Positions 43,943-52,680 of a stretch of 64,000 bases of DNA are shown here, piece by piece. Where the stretch lies: positions 8,133,001-8,197,000 of the forward strand of contig NZ_LT629693.1 of assembly GCF_900099825.1 (NCBI RefSeq). Direction: 5' to 3'. This DNA comes from Bradyrhizobium ottawaense (GTDB taxonomy: Bacteria > Pseudomonadota > Alphaproteobacteria > Rhizobiales > Xanthobacteraceae). Numbering within the stretch: the stretch's first letter is position 1; each line of letters opens with the position of its first letter. The notes under the pieces were generated by a model that saw only the letters and a list, made by a program, of their open reading frames with translations, made no database searches and was not told where the DNA came from. Both the position numbers and the translations under genes were made by a program.

Positions 43943-44191
43943 TTAATTCCGTCGGTGCAGATCGCCTTGAAGCCAGCGTCCAAGGCCCTTGGACTTCATG
44001 GAGTCTTCAAACGCGACAAAGGTCGTAAGTACCTGATTGCAGACAGCGCATTCAAACGTATGCAAGTCGACGCCCCGGGCGCGTGCTGGCTCGATGCTGA
44101 CGAGCATCATTTGGGCCTTGCACCTCGGACAGGCGGGGCGCTCAATTGCAGCGAATGGAACGACGGACGACAGGCGTTGAGATTGGGGCAT
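43943..44191 (-). CDS. Small zinc-ribbon protein
   Basis: 82 residues. Two CxxC pairs (CPRCKAQM and CAVCNQ), about 35 residues apart, form a probable zinc ribbon. ATG 44191 has GAGGGAAG and is preferred to 44224. Function unknown; could bind nucleic acid or protein. Small proteins of this type are common in Bradyrhizobium. Confidence 0.65.
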   Translation of the reverse strand: MPQSQRLSSVVPFAAIERPACPRCKAQMMLVSIEPARARGVDLHTFECAVCNQVLTTFVAFEDSMKSKGLGRWLQGDLHRRN

Positions 44192-44449
44192 GATGCTTCC
44201 CTCGAACAGGCGGGAGCGCAACACTCTCTGTCACCGGTAATGCCTAGGAGGCGGAGCGGTGATTGTTTGATTATGCGCCGCCTGGGGTCTCAAACGCGAG
44301 TTAATTCGCAGATATTTGGAAGGAAGGTAAGCGCCTCGCGGAAATTGCGAAACCGGAAACTCCCGCCCGATGCGGTGAGCGTCCGCCACCAATTGCCAGT
44401 CTGGGGCCTGGCAACGGCGCGGGGAAAATGAAACGGGAGAGTTCTGCCC

Positions 44450-44818
44450 ATGATCGAGGGGATCAGCGCGGTCACACTCGGCACCCACGAAATGCCACGA
44501 GCTGTCCGGTTCTACCGCGCGCTAGGGTTCGAGGTCCTGTATGGCGGCGAAGAGTCTTCATTCACCAGCTTTCAAGCAGGGACGAGCTATCTCAATCTCA
44601 TCGCCCAGCCTGCCGAGCGGCGCTGGTCCTGGTGGGGGCGGGTAATTTTTTACGTCGCCGATGTTGACGCACTTTACGACCGTGCGCTCGCAGCGGGATA
44701 CCAGCAAGCCACCGTGCCTCACGACGCCGAATGGGGTGAGCGCTTCTTCCACCTCAATGACCCCGACGGCCACGAACTCAGCTTCGCTCAGCCTTTGCTC
44801 CCGGTTTCCGTCCAGTAG
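44450..44818 (+). CDS. VOC (glyoxalase/bleomycin-resistance) family protein
   Basis: 122 residues in one VOC module: beta-alpha-beta-beta-beta halves with the conserved MPRAVRFYRALGFEVLYGG and a C-terminal NDPDGHELSFAQP with the metal-binding Glu. Such proteins are dioxygenases, isomerases or resistance proteins; no specific role can be set. It heads the group VOC, cupin, NDUFA9-like, all plus strand, but spacing (82 and 64 bp) leaves co-transcription open. Confidence 0.85.
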   Translation: MIEGISAVTLGTHEMPRAVRFYRALGFEVLYGGEESSFTSFQAGTSYLNLIAQPAERRWSWWGRVIFYVADVDALYDRALAAGYQQATVPHDAEWGERFFHLNDPDGHELSFAQPLLPVSVQ

Positions 44819-44900
44819 CAGCTCGGAGCGGCCTGCCATTCCAAGAGGCGCTGGGAGAGTGTATGGTGCTCCGATTATCCGCTGAACCTGGGAGGCAATC

Positions 44901-45653
44901 ATGCACTTCAGGACAACCGGACTTCTGTTGCTCGGCGCGATGGCGCTTCCCGCCTCGGCGACCGCACAAACAACCCCCGCTGCACCGGCAATTACACGAA
45001 CAGTGGTCGCCGCAACCACACTGCCGACCGTCACCGACGTACCGCTCCATTTCAAAGCGGTGAGCGTCACTCTTCAGCCGGACGAGAAGAGCGACGTCTC
45101 CGCGGCCAACGGCATCCTCTACCAGATGTCCGGATCGACCGAGGTCGCGCTCGATGGCGAAGCCAAAATGCTCAACGGCGGAGAGGGGCTGTTCGTCGCC
45201 AGCGGAAAGACCGCGGCGCTGACGGCGGGCAGCAGAGGGCCATCGACTTTCCTCCACTTCTTCCTTGTCCCGGCAGTGGACTTGGGTCGGCCTGTCGAGA
45301 CGGCGCCTGCCGCTGTGAGAGAGCTATATCGCACTTCGACTCCAATCCTCGACCTGAAGCCAGGCGGTTATGATCTCAATCTCACACGAGTCACATTTCC
45401 GGCACAGATGCCCTCCAACCCGCCGCACCATCGGTCAGGCGCAGCTCTATACTTTATCATCTCCGGCACCGGCGCGAACACGGTCGACGGCAAGACGGAA
45501 GCAAGAGGACCAGGTTCCCTGATCTATGAACCGTACGCCCTCGTGCACCAATGGGGAAACCCAGGCAACGAGCCCTTGATATTCCTGGCCTTCAACATCA
45601 ATCCGAAAGGTGTGGCAGCCGTGCTTCCGGGCGCGCCGGCAAAGAATCAATAG
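44901..45653 (+). CDS. Exported cupin-domain protein
   Basis: 250 residues. A Sec signal peptide (MHFRTTGLLLLGAMALPASA) precedes two cupin-like halves: the first holds ILYQMSGSTEVALDGE and the second PPHHRSGAALYFIISGTGAN with a plausible His pair for metal binding. Probably periplasmic. Function unknown. Follows the VOC gene by 82 bp. Confidence 0.75.
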   Translation: MHFRTTGLLLLGAMALPASATAQTTPAAPAITRTVVAATTLPTVTDVPLHFKAVSVTLQPDEKSDVSAANGILYQMSGSTEVALDGEAKMLNGGEGLFVASGKTAALTAGSRGPSTFLHFFLVPAVDLGRPVETAPAAVRELYRTSTPILDLKPGGYDLNLTRVTFPAQMPSNPPHHRSGAALYFIISGTGANTVDGKTEARGPGSLIYEPYALVHQWGNPGNEPLIFLAFNINPKGVAAVLPGAPAKNQ

Positions 45654-45717
45654 CTAGTGGCGGGTGCCGCCGCATCCGGAGGACCGTTCGATTCCACATG
45701 AATTGGCGAATTGAATC

Positions 45718-46641
45718 ATGGTGGCAACGAACGATCGCACCGTCACCGTGTTCGGCGGAACCGGCTTTCTCGGCCGCCGCATCGTTCGGTATTTGCGCTC
45801 TCACGGATTTCCTGTTCGTACCGCGTCAAGGCATCCGGATCGGGAGCACAGACTGTTTGGTCCCGATGATCCGCAGCTCCAATCCGTATGGGCCGACATT
45901 CACGACGAACGGTCAGTCGCGGATGCGCTTGCCGGCGCCTACGGCGTTGTAAATGCGGTTAGCCTTTACGTCGAGCACGGAGAGGAGACGTTTCATTCCG
46001 TTCACGTCGAGGCTGCCCAACGGGTAGCGGCTCAAGCACTCCGTGCCGGTGTCGATCGGCTCATTCACATTTCAGGAATCGGCGCCGACGCCACCTCACA
46101 ATCACGGTACATCCGAAAGCGCGGAGAAGGCGAACTGGCGGTCCGGGCCGCCTTCGGCGATGCACTTTTCGTTCGCCCGGCGGTGATGTTCGGACCGGAC
46201 GACGCGTTTCTCACCACCATCCTCAAGCTCCTTCGCCAGCTTCCGATCTATCCGACGTTCGGCCGCGGCCTGACCAGATTGCAGCCGGCCTATGTGGAGG
46301 ATGTTGCGGAGGCGATTGGCCGGATCATGCAGCGAGCGGAAACGCCTTCAACGATCTTCGAGTTCGGCGGCCCGCGCGTCTACTCTTACGAAGAGTTTCT
46401 TGGAGTTGTTGCGCACCAGGCAGGACTTGCGCCCCGACTGATTCCAATTCCGTTTGCCGTTTGGAATGCACTCGCAAGGGCCTCCGAAATGTTCCCAAGC
46501 CCGCTCCTCACGCGCAATCAAGTGGAACTGATGCAAATCGACACCGTGTCATCGCCTGAGATGCCTGGATTTGTTGAACTTGGGATTTGGCCGCACACGG
46601 TCGAGGCAATACTCCAGAAGATGCTGTCGAATTGTGGATGA
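45718..46641 (+). CDS. NAD(P)-binding protein, NDUFA9-like atypical SDR
   Basis: 307 residues. Rossmann opening VFGGTGFLGRRIVRYLRSHG; atypical SDR of the NDUFA9/complex I assembly-like group, with YAYGVVNAVSLYVEHG-type strand 4 (here GAYGVVNAVSLYVEHGEETF), HISGIGAD, and FVRPAVMFGPDDAFL. The catalytic YxxxK is not conserved in the usual place, consistent with NDUFA9-like proteins, which bind NADPH but may not catalyse. A fragment of the same gene lies at 42622-42722. No complex I genes are nearby. Confidence 0.85.
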   Translation: MVATNDRTVTVFGGTGFLGRRIVRYLRSHGFPVRTASRHPDREHRLFGPDDPQLQSVWADIHDERSVADALAGAYGVVNAVSLYVEHGEETFHSVHVEAAQRVAAQALRAGVDRLIHISGIGADATSQSRYIRKRGEGELAVRAAFGDALFVRPAVMFGPDDAFLTTILKLLRQLPIYPTFGRGLTRLQPAYVEDVAEAIGRIMQRAETPSTIFEFGGPRVYSYEEFLGVVAHQAGLAPRLIPIPFAVWNALARASEMFPSPLLTRNQVELMQIDTVSSPEMPGFVELGIWPHTVEAILQKMLSNCG

Positions 46642-46703
46642 AAGAGGCTCCTCGGTTAATCCGTTTCAACGGCTGACGCCTCGCGCGTGACATTCGCCCG
46701 CAG

Positions 46704-47609
46704 TCATCGCTGCAAGAATTTCAGCACCCGCCCGTCGATCAACAGCAGCGCGCTGCCGATCACCAGCGCGCCAACAATTTCCTGCGCGGAAATTTGCTCG
46801 CCCAGCATCAGATAGCCGAGCAGGATGGCCGTCACCGGGATCAGCAGCGTCACCAGCATGACGTTGGTGGCGCCCGAGCGCTGCATGATCTGAAAGAACA
46901 CGATATAAGCGAGCGCGGTCGATAACGCGGCCAAACCGATCACCGCGAGCCAGGTCGTCGGCGCCGGCATCGGCAACTGCCAGGGACGATCGACGAGGCC
47001 GGCGACAACAGTCATCATGGCGGCCGAGGCCAGCATCTGGAATGTCGCGGTACCGAGCGGTGGCGCGTCTGCTGGCAGTCGCCGCGCCACCAATGCTGAC
47101 AGTCCGTAGCTGAAAGCCGCACCAAGACACAGCAGGATGCCGAGGCCCTGCCCGCTTTCAAACCCGAGCCCGCCGCCATGCAGAATGGCTACGCCGATCA
47201 GGCCGGCCAAGACGCCAGCAACCCGATGCGCCTGCAACTTCTCCTCCCCGGCCACCGCCATCACCACGACAGCGAACAATGGCGTCGTTGCGTTCAGGAT
47301 CGAAGCCAGCCCGCTTGGAATATAGGTCTGTCCGGTCACGATCAGCGCGAACGGCAGCACGTTGTTGAGAAACCCGATTGCGAAAAACGGCTTCCAGCCG
47401 GACAGGCCTTTGGGAAAGGGAATCCGATAGAGCCAGAGCAGCGGCAACAGCATCACGGCCGCAAGCGCCACCCGCAGGAAAACCAGCGTCAGCGGCGGCA
47501 ACTCCCGCAACACCACGCCGTTGAAAAAGAACGAGCCGCCCCAGAGCACCGAGAGCAGGCCCAGCAGCGGCCAGTCGCGGGTGTCTATCGAAGTGTCATT
47601 GGCGGTCAT
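46704..47609 (-). CDS. DMT superfamily transporter (EamA)
   Basis: 301 residues with about 10 transmembrane helices in two EamA repeats. First repeat: GLLSVLWGGSFFFNGVVLRE and the conserved LTLVFLRVALAAVM; second repeat starts near LCLGAAFSYGLSALVARR and ends with LGYLMLGEQISAQEIVGALV. Exports metabolites or takes up small organic compounds; substrate unknown. Convergent with the NDUFA9-like gene. Confidence 0.88.
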   Translation of the reverse strand: MTANDTSIDTRDWPLLGLLSVLWGGSFFFNGVVLRELPPLTLVFLRVALAAVMLLPLLWLYRIPFPKGLSGWKPFFAIGFLNNVLPFALIVTGQTYIPSGLASILNATTPLFAVVVMAVAGEEKLQAHRVAGVLAGLIGVAILHGGGLGFESGQGLGILLCLGAAFSYGLSALVARRLPADAPPLGTATFQMLASAAMMTVVAGLVDRPWQLPMPAPTTWLAVIGLAALSTALAYIVFFQIMQRSGATNVMLVTLLIPVTAILLGYLMLGEQISAQEIVGALVIGSALLLIDGRVLKFLQR

Positions 47610-47695
47610 TGCGGCTCATATCTGCGGTTACGCAGATGTATTCCGCGGCGGCAGGCTTGCCCACCCGATTCCCGGACACGAATTCGCGACGCCGG

Positions 47696-48565
47696 CTATT
47701 TCGGCTGTGAGACGATCGCGATCATGCTGCCCTCGTCTTCGTCGGGCGCGTGGGCCTTCGCTCTGTCGTAGGCGGCGAGCGCAGCCCGGCTGACCGGCAC
47801 GCCCGGCAGCAGGCTCTCGGCGAGCGCCACGGCATAGGCCGCATCCTTGTGGCGCAGCGCTGCGGTAAAGGAGGCGCCGGAGAAGTCGCGCGCGATCATG
47901 CGCCTGGAGTGACGGATCACCTGCGGGCTTGCCACCGCTCCGGTCGCCAGCGCTTCGGCCACCAGCTTCATGTCGAGGCCGGCCTGTTCGGCAATCGCAA
48001 CGCCCTCGGCGAGGCTTGCGATCTGCACCGCCCCGATCAGATTGTTGATCAGCTTGAACACCGTGCCGCTGCCGACCGCGCCGAAATGGCGCACCGTCGT
48101 ACTGAGCGGCGCCAGATATATCCGCGCCTTTTCGAGATCGGCCGCGTCGGCGCCGACCAGCAGCGTCAGCTTGCCGGCGGCGGCGGCTTCCGGCAGGCCG
48201 GTGACCGGGCAATCGATATAGACCAGTCCCCGCCCGCGCAATTCGCGCGCCATGTCGAGCGCGTGCTGGTGCGACACGGTCGAACATTCGATCGCGAAGC
48301 TCCCCGGCTTCATGTTCGCCGCAGCGCCGTCGTTGCCGAGCCAGACGCTGCGCGACGCCTCGTCGTCGGCGACCATGGTCACGACCGCATCGGCGCCACC
48401 GGCGGCATCGGCCGGAGATCGCGCAAAACGCGCGCCGCGCGCGATCAGGTCGTCCGCTTTCGCCTTGCTGCGATTCCACACCGCGACGTCAAAGCCGGCA
48501 TCGAGATAGCGGCCGGCCATGCCGTGGCCCATGCGGCCAAGACCGATGAAAGCGACTTTGCTCAT
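47696..48565 (-). CDS. Beta-hydroxyacid dehydrogenase (3-hydroxyisobutyrate dehydrogenase family)
   Basis: 289 residues. NAD(P)-binding FIGLGRMGHGMAGRYLDAGF; substrate motif DCPVTGLPEAAAAGKL (family usually DAPVSGG); catalytic Lys in GTVFKLINNLIGAVQ. Oxidises a beta-hydroxy acid, such as 3-hydroxyisobutyrate or tartronate semialdehyde (reverse). The GLPEA substitution for SGGxxGA makes the exact substrate uncertain. It lies 3 bp downstream of prfB and may be co-transcribed with it. Confidence 0.87.
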   Translation of the reverse strand: MSKVAFIGLGRMGHGMAGRYLDAGFDVAVWNRSKAKADDLIARGARFARSPADAAGGADAVVTMVADDEASRSVWLGNDGAAANMKPGSFAIECSTVSHQHALDMARELRGRGLVYIDCPVTGLPEAAAAGKLTLLVGADAADLEKARIYLAPLSTTVRHFGAVGSGTVFKLINNLIGAVQIASLAEGVAIAEQAGLDMKLVAEALATGAVASPQVIRHSRRMIARDFSGASFTAALRHKDAAYAVALAESLLPGVPVSRAALAAYDRAKAHAPDEDEGSMIAIVSQPK

Positions 48566-48568
48566 AGG

Positions 48569-49700
48569 TCAGTCAACATCGTCGACCGCGCCGGGCGAGG
48601 TGCCGAACGCACGTTGCGCCAGCGTGGCCGCCATGAATTCATCGAGATCGCCGTCGAGCACGCCTGATGTATCCGACGTCTGCACGCCGGTGCGCAGATC
48701 CTTCACCATCTGATAGGGCTGCAGCACATAGGAGCGGATCTGGTGACCCCAGCCGATATCGGTCTTGGCGGCCTGATCGGCGGCGGCCTGCTCCTCGCGC
48801 TTCTTCAACTCGATTTCGTAGAGCCGGGCGCGCAGCATGTCCCAGGCCTGCGCCTTGTTCTTGTGCTGCGAGCGGCCGGCCTGACAGACCACCGCGACGC
48901 CGGTCGGAATATGCGTGAGCCGGACCGCGGATTCGGTCTTGTTGACGTGCTGACCGCCGGCGCCGCCCGAACGCATGGTGTCGGTGCGAACGTCGGACTC
49001 GGCGATGTCGATCTTGATGCTGTTGTCGACGACCGGAAAGATCGCCACCGACGAGAACGAGGTGTGCCGTCGCGCGTTGGAATCGAACGGCGATATCCGC
49101 ACCAGCCGGTGCACGCCGCCTTCGGTCTTCAGCCAGCCATAGGCATTGTGCCCTGAGATCTGGATGGTGGCGGACTTGATGCCGGCTTCTTCGCCCGGGG
49201 TCTCTTCCAGGTATTTGATCTTGAAGCCGTGCTTCTCGGCCCAGCGCGTATACATGCGCAGCAGCATCGAGGCCCAGTCCTGGCTTTCGGTGCCGCCGGC
49301 GCCGGCATGGACCTCGAGATAGGAATCGAATCGGTCGGCCTCGCCCGACAACAGCGCTTCCAGCTCGCGGCGGGCGACTTCCTTCTTCAACGCCTTCAGC
49401 GCGTTCTCGGCCTCGGTGACCACGCCTTCGTCGTTCTCGGACTCGCCGAGTTCGATCATTTCGACGTTGTCGCTGAGCTCGCGCTCGACCTTGCCGATGC
49501 CTTCAAGCGCATCGACCAGCGAGGTGCGCTCCTGCATCAGCTTCTGGGCCTTCTGCGGATCGTTCCAGAGATTGGGGTCTTCGGCGAGCTTGTTCAGCTC
49601 CTCGAGGCGTGCCGTCGATTGGTCGACGTCAAAGATGCCTCCTCAGCAGCCCGACTGACTGCTCGATCTCTTCAACGAGGCGTTCGATTTCGGCGCGCAT
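48569..49700 (-). CDS. prfB: Peptide chain release factor 2 (programmed +1 frameshift)
   Basis: 376 residues after frameshifting. Ends translation at UGA and UAA. The first 23 codons (from ATG 49700) run into an in-frame TGA at 49629-49631. The main frame begins one base later at 49630 and holds the stop-codon-reading SPF tripeptide ([13 protein letters not shown]) and the catalytic GGQ ([16 protein letters not shown]). Without frameshift the protein would be a 23-residue peptide. When RF2 is low, ribosomes stall on the UGA and shift, so the factor regulates itself. The longest unshifted frame begins at 49537. Confidence 0.95.
49628..49643 (-). promoter_or_regulatory. RF2 programmed-frameshift signal
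   Basis: On the minus strand AGGAGGCATCTTTGAC: an internal Shine-Dalgarno AGGAGG, three bases, then the slippery CTT codon, the TGA and C. This matches the E. coli site (AGGGGGTATCTTTGAC) in layout and spacing. Confidence 0.95.
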
Positions 49701-49818
49701 GGTCTCTCTGATCTGCGGCTAAACCGCGAATGAATGAGTTCCGAGGGATGTAGCGGCGTCCGCCGCAAAGCGCAATCACCCCGGGCTTATGGGCCGGGGT
49801 TTAGTTGCTACACGCGGG

Positions 49819-49945
49819 CTAGAACCCCGCTCCGATAGGATCGGAACGGGGCTCTAGATTTTTGATTTGACGTGTTTTCTTGACGCGGACCGGTATCCAC
49901 CCACGGATCAAGTCCGAGGGCATGCTTCGCTGGAAAACGCTTTAG
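49819..49945. repeat. Composite palindromic repeat, family P3, long copy
   Basis: Hairpin part CTAGAACCCCGCTCCGAT with its inverse (ATCGGAACGGGGCTCTAG), then TTTGATTTGACGTGTTTTCT and GGTATCCACCCACGGATCAA, ending AAAACGCTTTAG. It has an extra segment of about 25 bp (CCACGGATCAAGTCCGAGGG) that the short copy lacks. The TTA at 49942-49944 is the stop codon of the mrcA gene on the minus strand. Confidence 0.85.
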
Positions 49946-52440
49946 TACAGCCCGCCGGTTCCGGGGCGCATGATGTTGCCGGCGTCGGGCGTGGTGCCTT
50001 GCGGAATCATCCGCTGCCCGTCCGCATCGGCTACGCCGATGACGGAGTAGTTATCCGGCGGCGCCGTGCCCGGCTTGAACGCTTCCAGGATGGTGCGGCC
50101 GCCGTCGCCGGGACCGGCGCGCATGCCGGACTTGGCATCGACGCGAACCAGCTTGATACCGGCCGGCACCTTGAACGGAATCGGCGGCTTGTCGGCAAGC
50201 GCGAGCTTGAGGAAGTCGCGGGCGATCGGAGCGGCCAGATGACCGCCGGTCGCGCCACGGCCGAGGTTGCGCGGTTTGTCGTAGCCGACATAGATGCCGA
50301 CCACGAGGTCCGGCGAGAAGCCGACGAACCACGCGTCCTTTTCATCGTTGGTGGTGCCGGTCTTGCCGGCGATCGGCTTGCCGACTTCCTTCACGGCCAT
50401 CGCCGTGCCGCCCTGCACCACGCCTTCCATCATCGACGTGATCTGGTAGGCGGTCATCGGATCCAGCACCTGCTCGCGGCGATCGACCAGTTGTGGCTCG
50501 GGCTGGTTTTTCCAGCCGGCCGGCGCGTCGCAGCCACGGCATTCGCGCGCGTCGTGCTTGAAGATGGTGTGACCGTAACGGTCCTGGATGCGATCGATCA
50601 GCGTCGGCTTCACGCGACGGCCGCCATTGGCGAACATCGAATACGCCGTGACCATCCGCATCACGGTGGTTTCGCCCGCGCCGAGCGCATAGGACAGGAA
50701 ATTCGGAAGTTCGTCGTAGACGCCGAAACGCCTGGCATATTCGCCGATCAGGGGCATGCCGATATCCTGCGCCAGCCGCACCGTCACCGTGTTCAGCGAC
50801 TGCCGCAGCGCGTTACGCAGCGTGACCGGTCCCTGGTATTTGCCGGACGAATAGTTTTCCGGACGCCAGACGCCGGCGCCCTGCCCCTGGTCGATTTCGA
50901 TCGGGGCGTCGACCACGACGGTCGACGGGGTGTAGCCATTGTCCATCGCCGCCGAATAGACCAGCGGCTTGAACGACGAACCGGGCTGCCGATAGGCCTG
51001 GGTGGCGCGGTTGAACTGGCTCTGGTCGAACGAGAAGCCGCCGACCATCGCCAGCACGCGCCCGGTCCACGGGTCCATCGCCACCATCGCGCCGGACACT
51101 TCCGGCAACTGACGCAGCCGGTACTGGCCTTCAACGGCATTGCCGTCCTTGCCGAACAGCGGATCGGCATAGATCACGTCGCCCGGCGCCAGCACCTGCG
51201 CCACCGACGTCGGCGTCCTGCCCTTTGCGGGTCCGGACGCGGCCTTGGCCCATTTCACGCCGTCGATCGCGATGATGCCGGTCTGCCGCTGCTTGGAGAC
51301 CGCACCGCCAAGTTCGCGGGCCGGCTGAAAGCCGATCCGCGCCGACTGGTCCGAGGTCTCCAGCACCACGGCCATGCGCCAGGGCGCGATGTCGCCCAGC
51401 GATTTGATGTCGGCGAGTTTCACGCCCCAGTCGCCGGAGATGTCGAGCTTGCTGGGCGCACCTCGCCAGCCGGTGGCCTCATCGAAGTTGACGAGGCCGG
51501 CCGCCATGGTCTTGCGCGCCATCACCTGAATTTTCGGATCGAGCGTGGCACGGACCGACAATCCACCTTCGTAAAGCTTCTTTTCGCCGTAACGCTCGAA
51601 GATGTCGCGACGGACTTCCTCGGCAAAATATTCGCCGGCGAAGATATGCGCGCCGTTGCCGCGGTTGCTGACAATCAGCGGATCCTTGCGGGCCTTGTCG
51701 GCGTCGGCCTGCTTGATCCAGCCGTTTTCCAGCAGGCGGTCGATCACGTAGTTGCGGCGCTCGATGGCGCGGTCGCGGTTGCGCACCGGGTGCAGCGCGC
51801 CCGGGGCTTTCGGCATCGCCGCCAGATAGGCCGCTTCCGCGACCGTGAGTTCGTTCACCGATTTATCGAAGTAAACCAGCGAGGCCGCCGCGATTCCATA
51901 GGCGCCGAGCCCGAGATAGATTTCATTGAGGTACAGTTCGAGGATGCGATCCTTCGAATAGGCGCGCTCGATGCGCATCGCCAGCAAGGCTTCCTTGATC
52001 TTGCGGGCGAACGAAACCTCGTTGGTCAGCAGGAAGTTCTTGGCGACCTGCTGGGTGATGGTCGAGGCGCCCTGCGGCCGGCGGTTGGAGCCGTAGTTCT
52101 GGGCATACAGCACCGCGGCGCGGGCCATGCCGGAGAAGTCGATGCCGCCATGCTCATAGAAATTCTTGTCTTCGGCGGCGAGGAAGGCGTTGATGACGAG
52201 CTTTGGAACCGCCTGGATCGGCAGATAGAGGCGGCGCTCCTTGGAGTATTCGCCGAGCAGCGCGCCGTCGGAAGCGTGCACGCGCGTCATCACCGGCGGC
52301 TCATAATCCTGAAGCTGCGAATAATCCGGCAAGTCCTTGGAGAAATGCCAGATCGCGCCCGCAACGCCGGCAACGCCGACCAGGAACACGACGGTTCCGG
52401 CGGCGAACAAGAAACCCAGGAATCGCACCAGCAAGCGCAT
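49942..52440 (-). CDS. mrcA: Penicillin-binding protein 1A
   Basis: 832 residues. Bifunctional peptidoglycan synthase. One N-terminal transmembrane helix; GT51 transglycosylase domain with EDKNFYEHGGIDFSGMARA and RRPQGASTITQQVAKNFLL; transpeptidase with the nucleophile Ser in PGSSFKPLVYSAAM (SxxK), SLN (SxN) and KTGT (AGKTGTTNDEKDAWFVG). An OB-fold-like insert (about 310-410) is typical of PBP1A. Its stop codon is in repeat P3. It is downstream of amiC on the same strand with a 240-bp gap. Confidence 0.95.
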   Translation of the reverse strand: MRLLVRFLGFLFAAGTVVFLVGVAGVAGAIWHFSKDLPDYSQLQDYEPPVMTRVHASDGALLGEYSKERRLYLPIQAVPKLVINAFLAAEDKNFYEHGGIDFSGMARAAVLYAQNYGSNRRPQGASTITQQVAKNFLLTNEVSFARKIKEALLAMRIERAYSKDRILELYLNEIYLGLGAYGIAAASLVYFDKSVNELTVAEAAYLAAMPKAPGALHPVRNRDRAIERRNYVIDRLLENGWIKQADADKARKDPLIVSNRGNGAHIFAGEYFAEEVRRDIFERYGEKKLYEGGLSVRATLDPKIQVMARKTMAAGLVNFDEATGWRGAPSKLDISGDWGVKLADIKSLGDIAPWRMAVVLETSDQSARIGFQPARELGGAVSKQRQTGIIAIDGVKWAKAASGPAKGRTPTSVAQVLAPGDVIYADPLFGKDGNAVEGQYRLRQLPEVSGAMVAMDPWTGRVLAMVGGFSFDQSQFNRATQAYRQPGSSFKPLVYSAAMDNGYTPSTVVVDAPIEIDQGQGAGVWRPENYSSGKYQGPVTLRNALRQSLNTVTVRLAQDIGMPLIGEYARRFGVYDELPNFLSYALGAGETTVMRMVTAYSMFANGGRRVKPTLIDRIQDRYGHTIFKHDARECRGCDAPAGWKNQPEPQLVDRREQVLDPMTAYQITSMMEGVVQGGTAMAVKEVGKPIAGKTGTTNDEKDAWFVGFSPDLVVGIYVGYDKPRNLGRGATGGHLAAPIARDFLKLALADKPPIPFKVPAGIKLVRVDAKSGMRAGPGDGGRTILEAFKPGTAPPDNYSVIGVADADGQRMIPQGTTPDAGNIMRPGTGGLY

Positions 52441-52680
52441 TGAAGTTCCGTTCCCTCGCGCCGTGATCAGTGGCGTCAGTCCAGCAGCTAAAATCTACAC
52501 CCAACCGGCCGCCATCGCGCGGCCTGTCGATCAGCGGTCTATCAATCAATCGGGTCGACGGCACAATACTGGCCGATTCCAAAGACCCTGCGGTGGTTTT
52601 TTATACCTTTGCCGCTGTGGCCAAACTAGGGCTTGGAGCAGATGGCGGTATGCTTTTGACCCTACTTTTCTTGCGACTTT

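Noticed and set aside
49867..52443. Plus-strand open frame of 858 codons opposite mrcA
   Set aside because: Antisense shadow of mrcA; Arg/His/Asp-rich with no motif and no ribosome site.
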